A program made the translations under genes and the position numbers. Shown piece by piece: positions 26,001 to 34,033 of a stretch of 64,000 nucleotides of DNA. The stretch covers positions 1 through 64,000 of the forward strand of contig JAPDQB010000032.1 in NCBI GenBank assembly GCA_034506175.1. Direction: 5' to 3'. How positions within the stretch are numbered: the first letter of the stretch is position 1; every line of letters begins with the position of its first letter. The DNA comes from a candidate division KSB1 bacterium. Its GTDB lineage: Bacteria > Zhuqueibacterota > Zhuqueibacteria > Zhuqueibacterales > Zhuqueibacteraceae. The notes beneath the pieces were generated by a model. The model worked only from the letters and a program-made list of their open reading frames with translations, had not been told where the DNA came from and made no database searches.

Positions 26001-28730
26001 TTGCAGCACGTCACGCCGGAACGGCAGCGCCAATTGCACCAGCGCGCCGCGGATTATTGGCAGTGGCGGGTGCAGAACCAAACCCTCGATATTCACGAAA
26101 GGATTTGGGCCGTGCGACACTTGCTGCAGGCGGAGAATTTTGACGCGGCGGATAATTTGGGTTGGGGTATTCTTGAGCAGTTGATGAACTGGGGTCATTA
26201 CAGCGAGGCTGCGGGCCTCAATCGGGAAATGCTTGCCTGTTTTCCGGATACTCATTTTGCTTATCCTCGATTGTCGGGGAATATGGGCGATTTGCTGATT
26301 GGTTTGGGCGAAGGCGAGGCGGCGCGGCAGTATTATGAGAAAGCTTTGGACATTCGGGCGAAACTGGCGCAGGCGGAGCCCAATCGGGCGGACTACGCCC
26401 GCGACCTGTCGGTGTCGTATGGACAAATGGGGGATCTTTTGAGGAGTTTGGGTGAAGGCGAGGCAGCGCGGCAGTATTATGAGAAATGTCATGAGATTCT
26501 GTCGAAACTGGCGGCCCAGGAGCCCAATCGGGCGGACTACGCCCGCGACCTGTCGGTGTCGTATGGACGAATGGGGGATCTTTTGAGAAGTCTGGGCGAA
26601 GGCGAGGCGGCGCGGCAGTATTATGAGAAAGACTTAGAAATCACGGCGAAACTGGCGCAGGCGGAGCCCAATCGGGCGGACTACGCCCGCCACCTGTCGG
26701 TGAGTTACAATAACATGGGGGATTTGTTGATCAGCCGCGGCGAGGGCTTTGCGGCGCGGCAGTATTATGAGAAAGCTCTCGAAATTGCGGCGAAACTGGC
26801 GGCCCAGGAGCCCAATCGGGCGGACTACGCCCGCGACCTGTCGGTGAGTTATGACCGGATGGGGGATTTGTTGAGCAGCCTCGGCGAGGGCTTTGCGGCG
26901 CGGCAGTATTATGAGAAAGCTTTGGACATTCGGGCGAAACTGGCGGCCCAGGAGCCCAATCGGGCGGACTACGCCCGCGACCTGTCGGTGAGTTATGAAC
27001 GGATGGGGGATTTGTTGATCAGCCTCGGCGAGGGCTTTGCGGCGCGGCAGTATTATGAGAAAGCTTTGGACATTCGGGCGAAACTGGCGGCCCAGGAGCC
27101 CAATCGGGCGGACTACGCCCGCGACCTGTCGGTGTCGTATGGACGAATGGGGGATCTTTTGAGGAGTTTGGGTGAAGGCGAGGCGGCGCGGCAGTATTAT
27201 GAGAAAGCTCTTGAGATTGCGGCGAAACTGGCGGCCCAGGAGCCCAATCGGGCGGACTACGCCCGCGACCTGTCGGTGAGTTATGACCGGATGGGGGATT
27301 TGTTGAGCAGCCTCGGCGAGGGCTTTGCGGCGCGGCAGTATTATGAGAAAGCTCTGGAGATTGCAGTGAAACTGGCGCAGGCGGAGCCCAATCGGGCGGA
27401 CTACGCCCGCCACCTGTCGGTGAGTTACAATAACATGGGGGATTTGTTGATCAGCCTCGGCGAGGGCTTTGCGGCGCGGCAGTATTATGAGAAAGCTCTG
27501 GAGATTGCAGTGAAACTGGCGCAGGCGGAGCCCAATCGGGCGGACTACGCCCGCGACCTGTCGGTGAGTTACAATAAAATGGGCGATTTGTTGCTCAGCC
27601 TCGGCGAGGGCTTTGCGGCGCGGCAGTATTATGAGAAAGATCTGGAGATTGCAGTGAAACTGGCGCAGGCGGAGCCCAATCGGGCGGACTACGCCCGCGA
27701 CCTGTCGGTGTCGTACAATAAAATGGGCGATCTGTTGCAGAGTTTGGGTGAAGGCGAGGCGGCGCGGCAGTATTATGAGAAAGCTCTCGAAATTGCGGCG
27801 AAACTGGCGGCCCAGGAGCCCAATCGGGCGGACTACGCCCGCGACCTGTCGGTGAAAATGGGGGATTTGTTGATCAGCCTCGGCGAGGGCTTTGCGGCGC
27901 GGCAGTATTATGAGAAAGCTCTCGAAATTGCGGCGAAACTGGCGGCCCAGGAGCCCAATCGGGCGGACTACGCCCGCCACCTGTCGGTGTCGTATGGACG
28001 AATGGGGGATCTTTTGAGGAGTTTGGGTGAAGGCGAGGCGGCGCGGCAGTATTATGAGAAAGCTCTGGAGATTGCAGTGAAACTGGCGCAGGCGGAGCCC
28101 AATCGGGCGGACTACGCCCGCGACCTGTCGGTGAGTTATGAACGGATGGGCGATTTGTTGAGCAGCCTCGGCGAGGGCTTTGCGGCGCGGCAGTATTATG
28201 AGAAAGCTTTGGACATTCGGGCGAAACTGGCGGCCCAGGAGCCCAATCGGGCGGACTACGCCCGCCACCTGTCGGTGAGTTATGAACGGATGGGCGATTT
28301 GTTGAGCAGCCTCGGCGAGGGCTTTGCGGCGCGGCAGTATTATGAGAAAGCTTTGGACATTCGGGCGAAACTGGCGGCCCAGGAGCCCAATCGGGCGGAC
28401 TACGCCCGCGACCTGTCGGTGTCGTATGAACGAATGGGGGATCTTTTGAGGAGTTTGGGTGAAGGCGAGGCGGCGCGGCAGTATTATGAGAAATCTTTGG
28501 ACATTCGGTTGAAACTGGCGCAGGCGGAGCCCAATCTCCTCGAGCGCCAGCTCGATCTCGTGGTCAGCTTTTACAAACTCTCCTTCATTTCTCCACCTAA
28601 AGTAAAACGTGACTATCTCGAGCGTGCGCTTAACATTCTACTTGCACTCCAAGGCGCCGGCAAGCTCCCGCCGGCAAACGCCGGCTGGATCGCCGCCATT
28701 CAGCAAGAGCTATCGAAGATCGAGGGTTGA
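23025..28730 (+). CDS. Giant CHAT protease-STAND NTPase-TPR protein
   Basis: A 1901-residue modular protein. An N-terminal helical region (1-190) and a beta-rich linker lead to a CHAT caspase-like protease domain (about 320-610) with the dyad His414 (HISCHG) and Cys457 (LASCLSG). A STAND/NB-ARC-type NTPase follows (about 630-1040) with Walker A GMGGVGKS (667-674) and Walker B VLLLLDNFED (Asp762), then a winged-helix/superhelical part. The C-terminus has sixteen 48-residue TPR-like repeats from residue 1087. In known conflict systems STAND proteins oligomerise on sensing a ligand and activate the effector, here a protease. Two repeat elements are inserted in frame at 24466-24552 and 24761-24802. 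The ATG at 23025 is preferred over 22947, though its ribosome site is weak. Confidence 0.88.
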   Translation: MDFVVPIFLKALFEAAQKAGLLDLAQKTGEALYEKFVQDKLAEDTFLRKLFESKPNKLVQAALEFVAAQHAVPQSRFMLRVLADPAIIAAMENLGTGELPTRSLLVPVFQRLLPVADAAKAVDLFVEKLYAGLSRDQELVNHTILLLSEKEAERHQTLLRMLQAILQQLQQPAAAAPTPALPGIPTTQLTLAIASAADNRFTVALHRGEEMLVPPQLVALPRGFEFTYEDHLKALAAGLTRGWSTPSPSRDQLLDRLGRQLAEFLLPGEIGKKVHDTIDEAQRRNERVEITFRASDPQLLSLPLEATHDPAVHLPLVLYPHVAVSRALTGVATRPATSIPGPLRLLVLIGSPDEEKTGEPLLDLEAELRTILDAVDRAMHGGNCIVEILEEGSLENLRAKLEAEPFHVLHISCHGKPGALILEDRDGNPVEVTPQKLADTIAATGHPHLPLVVLASCLSGVAAQTNGGAGSATPQPRSEDRSAVFQTADKMSALPSGAVLETADKMSALPPNTGMFGSFATQLLQRGFPAVLAMQHPVSDHYATALAGYLYQHLADDEVPSPLWALSKARRQIELERQQEAGGKGQGANGRGQEPEYATPALYLAGDDMPLFDRRQPFDRVRPEPRLFAVPGLCLRRVGDFIGRRRQQRQLRRGLADKRKIGAIITGMGGVGKSALAAHLVENLVKEGWLAVTLVGRTNETEICREVGDQLLSLAEQRQWPDDQALRRIATVLRAVYEVTDDDRRSALWRVLQKWPVLLLLDNFEDNLGPDRQTFLDPELDGFLQNLAEQPLIARLLITCRHPLPGLRHALAEIPLGPLSVQEMRKLLLRLPNLKDLPAEERLMVYHQVGGHPRLLEFLDAILGGGQARFADVTRRLNRHLESLQISPETQPDSLAEALQMAVTAGARDILLDELIALAQQGAEDWDLLLGAAVYEQPVDLTGLAFQRFGRPATKNEETPLVVSANRLANLSLLSVVDSNLYFVHRWTAGPLLQHVTPERQRQLHQRAADYWQWRVQNQTLDIHERIWAVRHLLQAENFDAADNLGWGILEQLMNWGHYSEAAGLNREMLACFPDTHFAYPRLSGNMGDLLIGLGEGEAARQYYEKALDIRAKLAQAEPNRADYARDLSVSYGQMGDLLRSLGEGEAARQYYEKCHEILSKLAAQEPNRADYARDLSVSYGRMGDLLRSLGEGEAARQYYEKDLEITAKLAQAEPNRADYARHLSVSYNNMGDLLISRGEGFAARQYYEKALEIAAKLAAQEPNRADYARDLSVSYDRMGDLLSSLGEGFAARQYYEKALDIRAKLAAQEPNRADYARDLSVSYERMGDLLISLGEGFAARQYYEKALDIRAKLAAQEPNRADYARDLSVSYGRMGDLLRSLGEGEAARQYYEKALEIAAKLAAQEPNRADYARDLSVSYDRMGDLLSSLGEGFAARQYYEKALEIAVKLAQAEPNRADYARHLSVSYNNMGDLLISLGEGFAARQYYEKALEIAVKLAQAEPNRADYARDLSVSYNKMGDLLLSLGEGFAARQYYEKDLEIAVKLAQAEPNRADYARDLSVSYNKMGDLLQSLGEGEAARQYYEKALEIAAKLAAQEPNRADYARDLSVKMGDLLISLGEGFAARQYYEKALEIAAKLAAQEPNRADYARHLSVSYGRMGDLLRSLGEGEAARQYYEKALEIAVKLAQAEPNRADYARDLSVSYERMGDLLSSLGEGFAARQYYEKALDIRAKLAAQEPNRADYARHLSVSYERMGDLLSSLGEGFAARQYYEKALDIRAKLAAQEPNRADYARDLSVSYERMGDLLRSLGEGEAARQYYEKSLDIRLKLAQAEPNLLERQLDLVVSFYKLSFISPPKVKRDYLERALNILLALQGAGKLPPANAGWIAAIQQELSKIEG
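24466..24552. repeat. Palindromic interspersed repeat inside the CHAT domain
   Basis: GTAGCGCAG at 24466-24474 pairs with CTGCGCTAC at 24499-24507, and the same right arm recurs at 24544-24552. Internal small palindromes occur (CAGTCTTCCAGACTG, and GCAGACA with TGTCTGC). It encodes two ADKMSALP copies in the reading frame, 20-30 residues after the catalytic Cys. Elements of this look are known as dispersed repeats in some bacterial genomes, by memory only. Confidence 0.75.
24761..24802. repeat. Period-7 repeat inside the CHAT gene
   Basis: Six heptads of the type AGGGGCA (24761-24802, 42 bp) run in phase and encode a Gly/Gln-rich linker between the CHAT and NTPase parts. Because 42 is a multiple of three, the frame is kept. 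Confidence 0.8.
26283..28571. repeat. Sixteen 144-bp coding repeats (TPR-like)
   Basis: Units of 144 bp start with ATGGGGGAT-like sequence at 26283 and recur in phase to a last, diverged unit beginning at 28434. Unit 11 is 9 bp short, losing three residues before the next MGDLL. Each unit encodes MGDLL, then GEAARQYYEK or GFAARQYYEK, then AEPNRADYARDLSVSY. Several units are nearly identical at DNA level, indicating recent duplication or gene conversion. They may cause assembly collapse, so the true copy number could differ. Confidence 0.92.
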
Positions 28731-28824
28731 GCATTGAGGATAGAAGATTGAGTATCGAGGATCGAGCATCAAGAATCCAACACCGATTAACCAGCAACCA
28801 GCAACCAGCAACCAGCATCAAGCC
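28712..28824. repeat. Period-7 tandem repeat joining CHAT gene and rhaB
   Basis: Fifteen consecutive heptads from 28712 to 28816 stay in phase, drifting from ATCGAGG-type through ATCCAAC to four exact AACCAGC units, then eight bases lead to the rhaB ATG. The array starts in the last codons of the CHAT gene and supplies its stop codon (28728-28730). No Shine-Dalgarno site is left before rhaB. Confidence 0.9.
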
Positions 28825-30348
28825 ATGACCTACCTCGCCTTCGACCTTGGCGCTGAGAGCGGCCGGGCCATGGTCGGGCACATTGAAAACGGCCGCATTG
28901 CGTTGCGCGAGCTGCACCGCTTCCCCAATCGCATGGTGCCGCTGCACGGCCATTTGTATTGGGACCTGCTGCATCTTTTCGCCGAAATCCAGCACGCTCT
29001 GCACCTGGCCGGCCGCGAGAAAATCCCCCTTGCCGGCATCGGCGTCGACAGCTGGGGCGTTGACTTCGGCCTGCTCGACCGCGACGGCCATCTGCTCGCC
29101 AATCCGATCACCTACCGCGACCATCGCACCGAGGGCATGATCGAAAAAGTGCTGGCCAAAATGCCGGCCGCAGAGATTTACCGGCACACCGGCATCCAAT
29201 TTTCGCCGATCAACACCCTGTATCAGCTCTACGCCCTGGCCGAGTCCGCCTCTCCGCTTTTGCAAATCGCGCAGCGGCTGCTGTTCATTCCCGATCTCGT
29301 CAACTTCATGCTCACCGGCCGCCAGGTGTCGGAGTTTACCTTTGCCACCACCTCGCAACTGTTCAATCCGCAGACGCGCGCCTGGGCCGATCCGATTTTC
29401 ACCCGTCTCGGCCTGCCCCGGCATCTGATGGCCGGGATCGTCGAGCCGGGAACTGTCATCGGCGCTTTGCGCCACGAGTTGGCAAGTGGATCCGGACTCG
29501 GTGAAGTTCCGGTTATTGCGGTCGGCTGCCATGACACGGCCTCGGCCGTTGCCGCAGTTCCGGCGGTTTCGGGCACTTTTGCCATCCCGCCGCAATCCGC
29601 AATCCCCAATCCGCCATCGAGTTGGGCCTATCTCAGCTCCGGCACCTGGTCGCTGCTCGGCGTCGAAACCGCCGCCCCGGTGATCAACGAACGCGCGCTG
29701 CAAATGAATTTCACCAACGAGGGCGGGGTCGCCGGCACGATTCGCCTGTTGAAAAACATCATGGGCTTGTGGCTTTTGCAGGCCTGCCGCCAACAGTGGC
29801 GCCGCGAAGGCCGGGAGTACGATTACGCTGAGCTTACCGCCCTCGCCGGGGCCGCGGCGCCATTCCGCTGCTTCGTCAACCCGGATGCGCCGGTTTTTCT
29901 GAATCCGGACAACATGCCGCAGGCCATCGCCGGGTTCTGCCGCCAAACCCGGCAGCCGCTGCCGCACAGCGACGGCGAGCTCGTGCGCTGCATTCTCGAA
30001 AGCCTGGCCCTGCAATATCGCCGCGTGCTGGAGATGGCGGAGGCGCTGCAAGGCAAAAAAGTCGAGGCGCTGCACATCGTCGGCGGCGGCAGCCAAAATG
30101 CCCTGCTGAACCAATTCACCGCCGACGCCATCGGCAAGCCGGTTTTGGCCGGGCCGGTGGAAGCCACGGCTCTCGGCAACATCGCGGTGCAGGCGATGGC
30201 AACGGGAGAATTCGGGAATCTGGGGCAAGCGCGGCAGGCGATCAAAAATTCGTTTGCGATTCAGGAATTTCAGCCGCGTGATTCGGCGCGGTGGGATGAG
30301 GCTTATCAGCGGTTTGTTGAGTTGTTGAAAAATTTTTCCAACGGATGA
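28825..30348 (+). CDS. rhaB: Rhamnulokinase
   Basis: A 507-residue FGGY-family sugar kinase that phosphorylates L-rhamnulose to L-rhamnulose 1-phosphate. It begins YLAFDLGAESGRAMVG (phosphate-binding loop), with IGVDSWGVDFGLLD (substrate and catalytic Asp region), GCHDTASAVAA and SSGTWSLLG in the middle, and VGGGSQNALLNQFTADAIG near the end, all typical of RhaB. Its start abuts a heptad repeat with no visible ribosome site. An L-rhamnose isomerase gene follows on the same strand after 84 bp. The aldolase for the next step and the transporter are not in the window. Confidence 0.93.
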   Translation: MTYLAFDLGAESGRAMVGHIENGRIALRELHRFPNRMVPLHGHLYWDLLHLFAEIQHALHLAGREKIPLAGIGVDSWGVDFGLLDRDGHLLANPITYRDHRTEGMIEKVLAKMPAAEIYRHTGIQFSPINTLYQLYALAESASPLLQIAQRLLFIPDLVNFMLTGRQVSEFTFATTSQLFNPQTRAWADPIFTRLGLPRHLMAGIVEPGTVIGALRHELASGSGLGEVPVIAVGCHDTASAVAAVPAVSGTFAIPPQSAIPNPPSSWAYLSSGTWSLLGVETAAPVINERALQMNFTNEGGVAGTIRLLKNIMGLWLLQACRQQWRREGREYDYAELTALAGAAAPFRCFVNPDAPVFLNPDNMPQAIAGFCRQTRQPLPHSDGELVRCILESLALQYRRVLEMAEALQGKKVEALHIVGGGSQNALLNQFTADAIGKPVLAGPVEATALGNIAVQAMATGEFGNLGQARQAIKNSFAIQEFQPRDSARWDEAYQRFVELLKNFSNG

Positions 30349-30432
30349 AAAAAACGCCAACGGATTTCCAACAGTTTTTATCGGCTGGTCGCCTTTTATC
30401 CATTGGCAACAACGTTTTTACCGGAGCACGCC

Positions 30433-31680
30433 ATGTCAACTTCCAGCCAAGCTTATCATCTCCTCGCCGGCCAGCTCGCGGATCGCGGTATTGCGATCGA
30501 GCCGGTCAAAACGAAACTGAAGCAACAGCACATCGAAACCCCGTCGTGGGGCTACGGCAACAGCGGCACGCGTTTCCGAGTTTTCCCGTGGCCCGGGGCG
30601 GCGCGGACGACGAAAGAGAAACTCGCCGATGCCGCGATGGTAAACAATCTCACCGGCGTGGCGCCCTCGGTGGCGCTGCATATTCCGTGGGATCAAGTCG
30701 CGGATTGGGATGATCTGAAAAAATACGCGGAGACGCTGGGCGTCAAAATCGGCGCGATCAATCCCAACGTTTTTCAGGAGGAAATTTACAAATTCGGCTC
30801 GATTTGCCACGCTGAGGCGAGCGTGCGGCGTCGCGCCATCGCCCACATCCGCGAGTGCATCGACATCATGAAGCTCACCGGCTCGCGCGATCTGTCGCTG
30901 TGGTTTGCCGACGGCACGAATTACGCCGGGCAGGACAACCTCCGCGACCGCAAACATCGCATGCAGGAGGCGCTGGCTGAAGTTTATCAGGCGCTGCCGC
31001 CGAACACGCGGATGCTGATCGAATACAAATTTTTCGAGCCGGCGTTTTATCACACCGATCTGGCGGATTGGGGCATGGCGTATGCGACGGCGCTCAAGCT
31101 CGGCCCGCAAGCGCAGGTGCTGGTCGATACCGGCCATCACGCGCCGGGCACGAACATCGAGCACATCGTCGCGTTTCTGCTGGACGAGGGCCGGCTCGGC
31201 GGGTTTCATTTCAACAACCGCAAATATGCGGATGACGATCTCATCGTCGGCTCGGTCAATCCGTTCGAGCTTTTTCTCATTTTCAACGAATTGGTTGCGG
31301 CGGAAAATTCGAATGAAAACGCGCCGGCGGCTTGCGCGAAAAACGTGGCGTACATGATCGACCAATCGCACAACATCGAGCCGAAAATCGAAGCGATGGT
31401 GCAAGCCGTCATCAACTGCCAGGTCGCGCTCGCCAAGGCCCTGCTGGTCAATCGCCAGAAGCTTGCCGAGCGCCAGGCCGCTGGCGACGTTCTCGGCGCG
31501 CACCGCGAGCTGGCGCTGGCGTATGAAACCGACGTGCGGCCGCTGCTGGCCCAAGTCCGCGAAGAGATGGGCCTGCATCCGGATCCGATTGCGGCGCTGA
31601 AAGCGAGCCGCTATGAAGAAAAAATCGCTGCCGCGCGCGGGGGCGCTGCCGAAGCCGGCGGCGGGTATCCGGGGGCGTGA
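30433..31680 (+). CDS. rhaI: L-rhamnose isomerase (RhaI type)
   Basis: A 415-residue TIM-barrel isomerase converting L-rhamnose to L-rhamnulose. It resembles the Pseudomonas stutzeri-type enzyme rather than E. coli RhaA. Metal and substrate motifs are [45 protein letters not shown] and [19 protein letters not shown]. The ATG at 30433 is chosen because GGAG lies eight bases upstream; a longer frame from 30403 adds ten unlikely residues. It forms a two-gene rhamnose unit with rhaB. Confidence 0.92.
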   Translation: MSTSSQAYHLLAGQLADRGIAIEPVKTKLKQQHIETPSWGYGNSGTRFRVFPWPGAARTTKEKLADAAMVNNLTGVAPSVALHIPWDQVADWDDLKKYAETLGVKIGAINPNVFQEEIYKFGSICHAEASVRRRAIAHIRECIDIMKLTGSRDLSLWFADGTNYAGQDNLRDRKHRMQEALAEVYQALPPNTRMLIEYKFFEPAFYHTDLADWGMAYATALKLGPQAQVLVDTGHHAPGTNIEHIVAFLLDEGRLGGFHFNNRKYADDDLIVGSVNPFELFLIFNELVAAENSNENAPAACAKNVAYMIDQSHNIEPKIEAMVQAVINCQVALAKALLVNRQKLAERQAAGDVLGAHRELALAYETDVRPLLAQVREEMGLHPDPIAALKASRYEEKIAAARGGAAEAGGGYPGA

Positions 31681-31713
31681 GGAGGTGTCGCATTTTTCAA
31701 AAATAAAGTCTGC

Positions 31714-31742
31714 TTGACAAAGTTCCGTTTTTTTTGTATTCT
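31714..31742 (+). promoter_or_regulatory. Sigma-70-type promoter
   Basis: TTGACA at 31714-31719 and TATTCT at 31737-31742 are separated by exactly 17 bases that include a run of eight T. It lies 34 bp after the rhaI stop and about 100 bp before the small gene at 31839, so it likely starts a new transcript for that gene and the M2 peptidase. Confidence 0.7.
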
Positions 31743-31838
31743 TTGAGGTGTAGAGGTTTATGCAGAAAATACTGCCCTTCGCCGCGAGAATGCTGCGCTC
31801 CTGCGCCAATTAGCCCAGCGATCTATGCTACAACCTGT

Positions 31839-32141
31839 ATGACAATCAACCCTACAGCCTCAAAGCATTTTCTCGAGCTGCCGGATGGGACGCTTCGACC
31901 TTTAACTGAAACTGGCGCTTTCACGTTGATTTGTTTGCGTCTGAATCGCCAATCTCATATTGATCACCGTTTGCAAAAACGCCAAAATGCGGAAAAGGCT
32001 CGCTTGCTGATTCATCACCGGGAAATTATAAAATTAAACCACCAAGCATTTGCCCGCTTGACGGAATTGACGAATGAACAACGTCGACACATCGAAGAGC
32101 AACAGCGAATAATCCAGATCTCCCTGGGAAATACTTTTTAA
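31839..32141 (+). CDS. Small helical hypothetical protein
   Basis: A 100-residue protein with a short N-terminal beta-like part (FLELPDGTLRPLTETGAFTL) and a C-terminal charged helix rich in Arg, His, Glu and Gln (KRQNAEKARLLIHHREIIKL, then LTNEQRRHIEEQQRI), likely coiled coil. The ATG at 31839 is chosen because the preceding 35 codons of the frame (from 31734) overlap the promoter and carry an unnatural Cys-rich sequence. I do not recognise a family. A sigma-70-type promoter lies upstream and the M2 peptidase gene starts about 48 bp downstream. Confidence 0.55.
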   Translation: MTINPTASKHFLELPDGTLRPLTETGAFTLICLRLNRQSHIDHRLQKRQNAEKARLLIHHREIIKLNHQAFARLTELTNEQRRHIEEQQRIIQISLGNTF

Positions 32142-32189
32142 TGGCTGAGTAAATCAATGTTTCGAACTTTTACCTCGCGAGGGAGCCCA

Positions 32190-33983
32190 ATGAAATCATT
32201 TTTTCTATTTTCTTTATCCTTTTTGCTTCTCTCCTGCGCCTCGCCGCAAAAGCGCCGGGCCGAAGCCCAGGCTTTTATTGATGAGTATACGGCCAAATTG
32301 AAAGGGCTTTATTACGCCGCCAACGAGGCGGAATGGGCGTTGAACACGAAAATCGTCGAGGGCGACACCACCAACGCCGTGGCAGCGCGCCAGGCCAGGG
32401 AAGCGCTGTCCAATTTCACCGGCAGCATCGAAAACATCGACAAGACCCGGGCTTTGCTGCGGCACAAGCAGGATCTGCTGCCGCTGCAGGTGAAACAGCT
32501 CGAAAAAATTCTCTACGCCGCCGCGAACAATCCGCAAACCGTGGCGGATTTGGTGAAAGCGCGCATCAAAGCCGAAACCGGCCAGACCGAAAAACTTTTC
32601 GGCTTCGATTTCAAGATCGACGGCAAGTCGGTGACGACGAACCAGATCGACGATATTTTGAAAAAAGAAACCGATCTGGCCAAACGCTTGCAAGCCTGGG
32701 AGGCGAGCAAGGAAGTCGGCAAAGTTTTAAAAGACGGCCTGGAAAATTTGCAGCGTCTTCGCAATCAAACCGTGCAGGCGCTCGGCTACAGCGATTATTT
32801 CAGCTATCAGGTTTCGGATTATGGCATGAGCACCGCGGAGATGATGGCGCTGATGCAGCAGCTCAATCGCGACTTGCGGCCGCTGTATCGCGAGCTGCAC
32901 ACCTACGGCCGTTACGAATTGGCGAAGCGTTACGGTGTGCAAGAAGTTCCCGACATGATCCCGGCGCATTGGCTGCCGAATCGTTGGGGCCAGGATTGGA
33001 GTGCGATGATTACGGCAGAAGGCGTCGATCTCGACGGCGCGCTGCGGCAAAAAACCGCGGAATGGCTGGTGCGGCAAGGTGAGGATTTTTATGTGAGCCT
33101 GGGTTTTCCCAAGTTGCCGCCGGTGTTCTGGGAAAAATCCAGCCTCTATCCGCTGCCGCCCGAGGCGAAATACAAAAAGAACAATCACGCCTCGGCCTGG
33201 CATCTGGATTTGGAGAATGACGTTCGCAGCTTGATGAGCGTCGAGCCGAACGCCGAGTGGTATGAAACCGTGAATCACGAGCTGGGGCATGTTTATTATT
33301 TCATGGCCTACACCAATCCGGAGGTTCCCGTGATTTTGCGCGAGGGCGCCAACCGCGCGTATCACGAAGCCATCGGCAGCTTGATGGGCCTGGCAGCGAT
33401 GCAAAAGCCGTTCATCGAAAATTTGCGGCTCATTCCGGCCAACGCCCAAGCCGATGAGCAGAAGTTGCTGTTGAAAGAGGCGCTCAGCCATGTCGTTTTC
33501 ATTCCGTTCTCCGCCGGGGTGATGAGCGAGTTCGAGCACGACTTGTACGCCAGGAATTTGCCGAAGGATCAATACAACCGGCGCTGGTGGGAGCTGTGCG
33601 AAAAATATCAGGGCATGACGCCGCCCTCGCCGCGGGGCGAAGAATTTTGCGACGCCGCCTCGAAGACGCACATCAACGACGACGCGGCGCAATATTACGA
33701 TTATGCGCTGTCGTATGTGATTCTCTTCCAACTGCACGATCACATCGCTACGAAAATTTTGCGTCAGGAGGTCCGCGCCACCAACTATTACGGCAGCCGG
33801 GAAGTGGGCGATTTTCTGCGCGACATCATGCGCCCCGGCGCCAGCCGCGATTGGCGCGAAGTGCTGCGCGAGAAAACCGGCGAAGATTTGAGCGCGCGGG
33901 CAATGCTGAAATATTTCGAGCCGCTGCTGGCGTATTTGCAGGAAGCGAACAAAGGAAGAACGCACACGTTGGGAGACATTTAG
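32190..33983 (+). CDS. M2-family peptidyl-dipeptidase (ACE-like) lipoprotein
   Basis: A 597-residue zinc metallopeptidase homologous to angiotensin-converting enzyme, releasing C-terminal dipeptides. The N-terminus is a lipoprotein signal (SFLLLSC). The zinc motif is NHELGHVYYF with His363, Glu364 and His367, and the third ligand lies in NRAYHEAIGSLMGLA about 24 residues on. Later blocks (INDDAAQYYDYALSYVILFQLHDHI, YYGSREVGDFLR, GASRDWREVL) match the family along its full length. The ATG at 32190 follows GGGAG. Likely a periplasmic or outer-membrane-facing peptide degrader. Its stop codon is immediately followed by a heptad repeat. Confidence 0.93.
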   Translation: MKSFFLFSLSFLLLSCASPQKRRAEAQAFIDEYTAKLKGLYYAANEAEWALNTKIVEGDTTNAVAARQAREALSNFTGSIENIDKTRALLRHKQDLLPLQVKQLEKILYAAANNPQTVADLVKARIKAETGQTEKLFGFDFKIDGKSVTTNQIDDILKKETDLAKRLQAWEASKEVGKVLKDGLENLQRLRNQTVQALGYSDYFSYQVSDYGMSTAEMMALMQQLNRDLRPLYRELHTYGRYELAKRYGVQEVPDMIPAHWLPNRWGQDWSAMITAEGVDLDGALRQKTAEWLVRQGEDFYVSLGFPKLPPVFWEKSSLYPLPPEAKYKKNNHASAWHLDLENDVRSLMSVEPNAEWYETVNHELGHVYYFMAYTNPEVPVILREGANRAYHEAIGSLMGLAAMQKPFIENLRLIPANAQADEQKLLLKEALSHVVFIPFSAGVMSEFEHDLYARNLPKDQYNRRWWELCEKYQGMTPPSPRGEEFCDAASKTHINDDAAQYYDYALSYVILFQLHDHIATKILRQEVRATNYYGSREVGDFLRDIMRPGASRDWREVLREKTGEDLSARAMLKYFEPLLAYLQEANKGRTHTLGDI

Positions 33984-34018
33984 CAAGAGGCAAGCAGCAA
34001 TTGGCAAGTTACAAGTGA
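33984..34018. repeat. Period-7 tandem repeat after the M2 gene
   Basis: Five heptads of CAAGAGG/CAAGCAG/CAAGTTA type start at the base after the TAG stop of the peptidase gene and run in phase to 34018. A normal AAGGAG ribosome site for the next gene follows. Confidence 0.85.
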
Positions 34019-34033
34019 CATAAGGAGCAGGGC

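Noticed and set aside
26634..28268. A 544-codon open frame on the minus strand across the TPR repeats
   Set aside because: It is the antisense reading of the repeats, and its own repeats (QVAGVVRPIGLLGRQF) follow from the 144-bp period. No start signal or family match.
30436..31809. A 457-codon minus-strand frame over rhaI
   Set aside because: Antisense shadow of a recognised isomerase.
32727..34007. A 426-codon minus-strand frame over the M2 peptidase
   Set aside because: Antisense shadow of a recognised peptidase.
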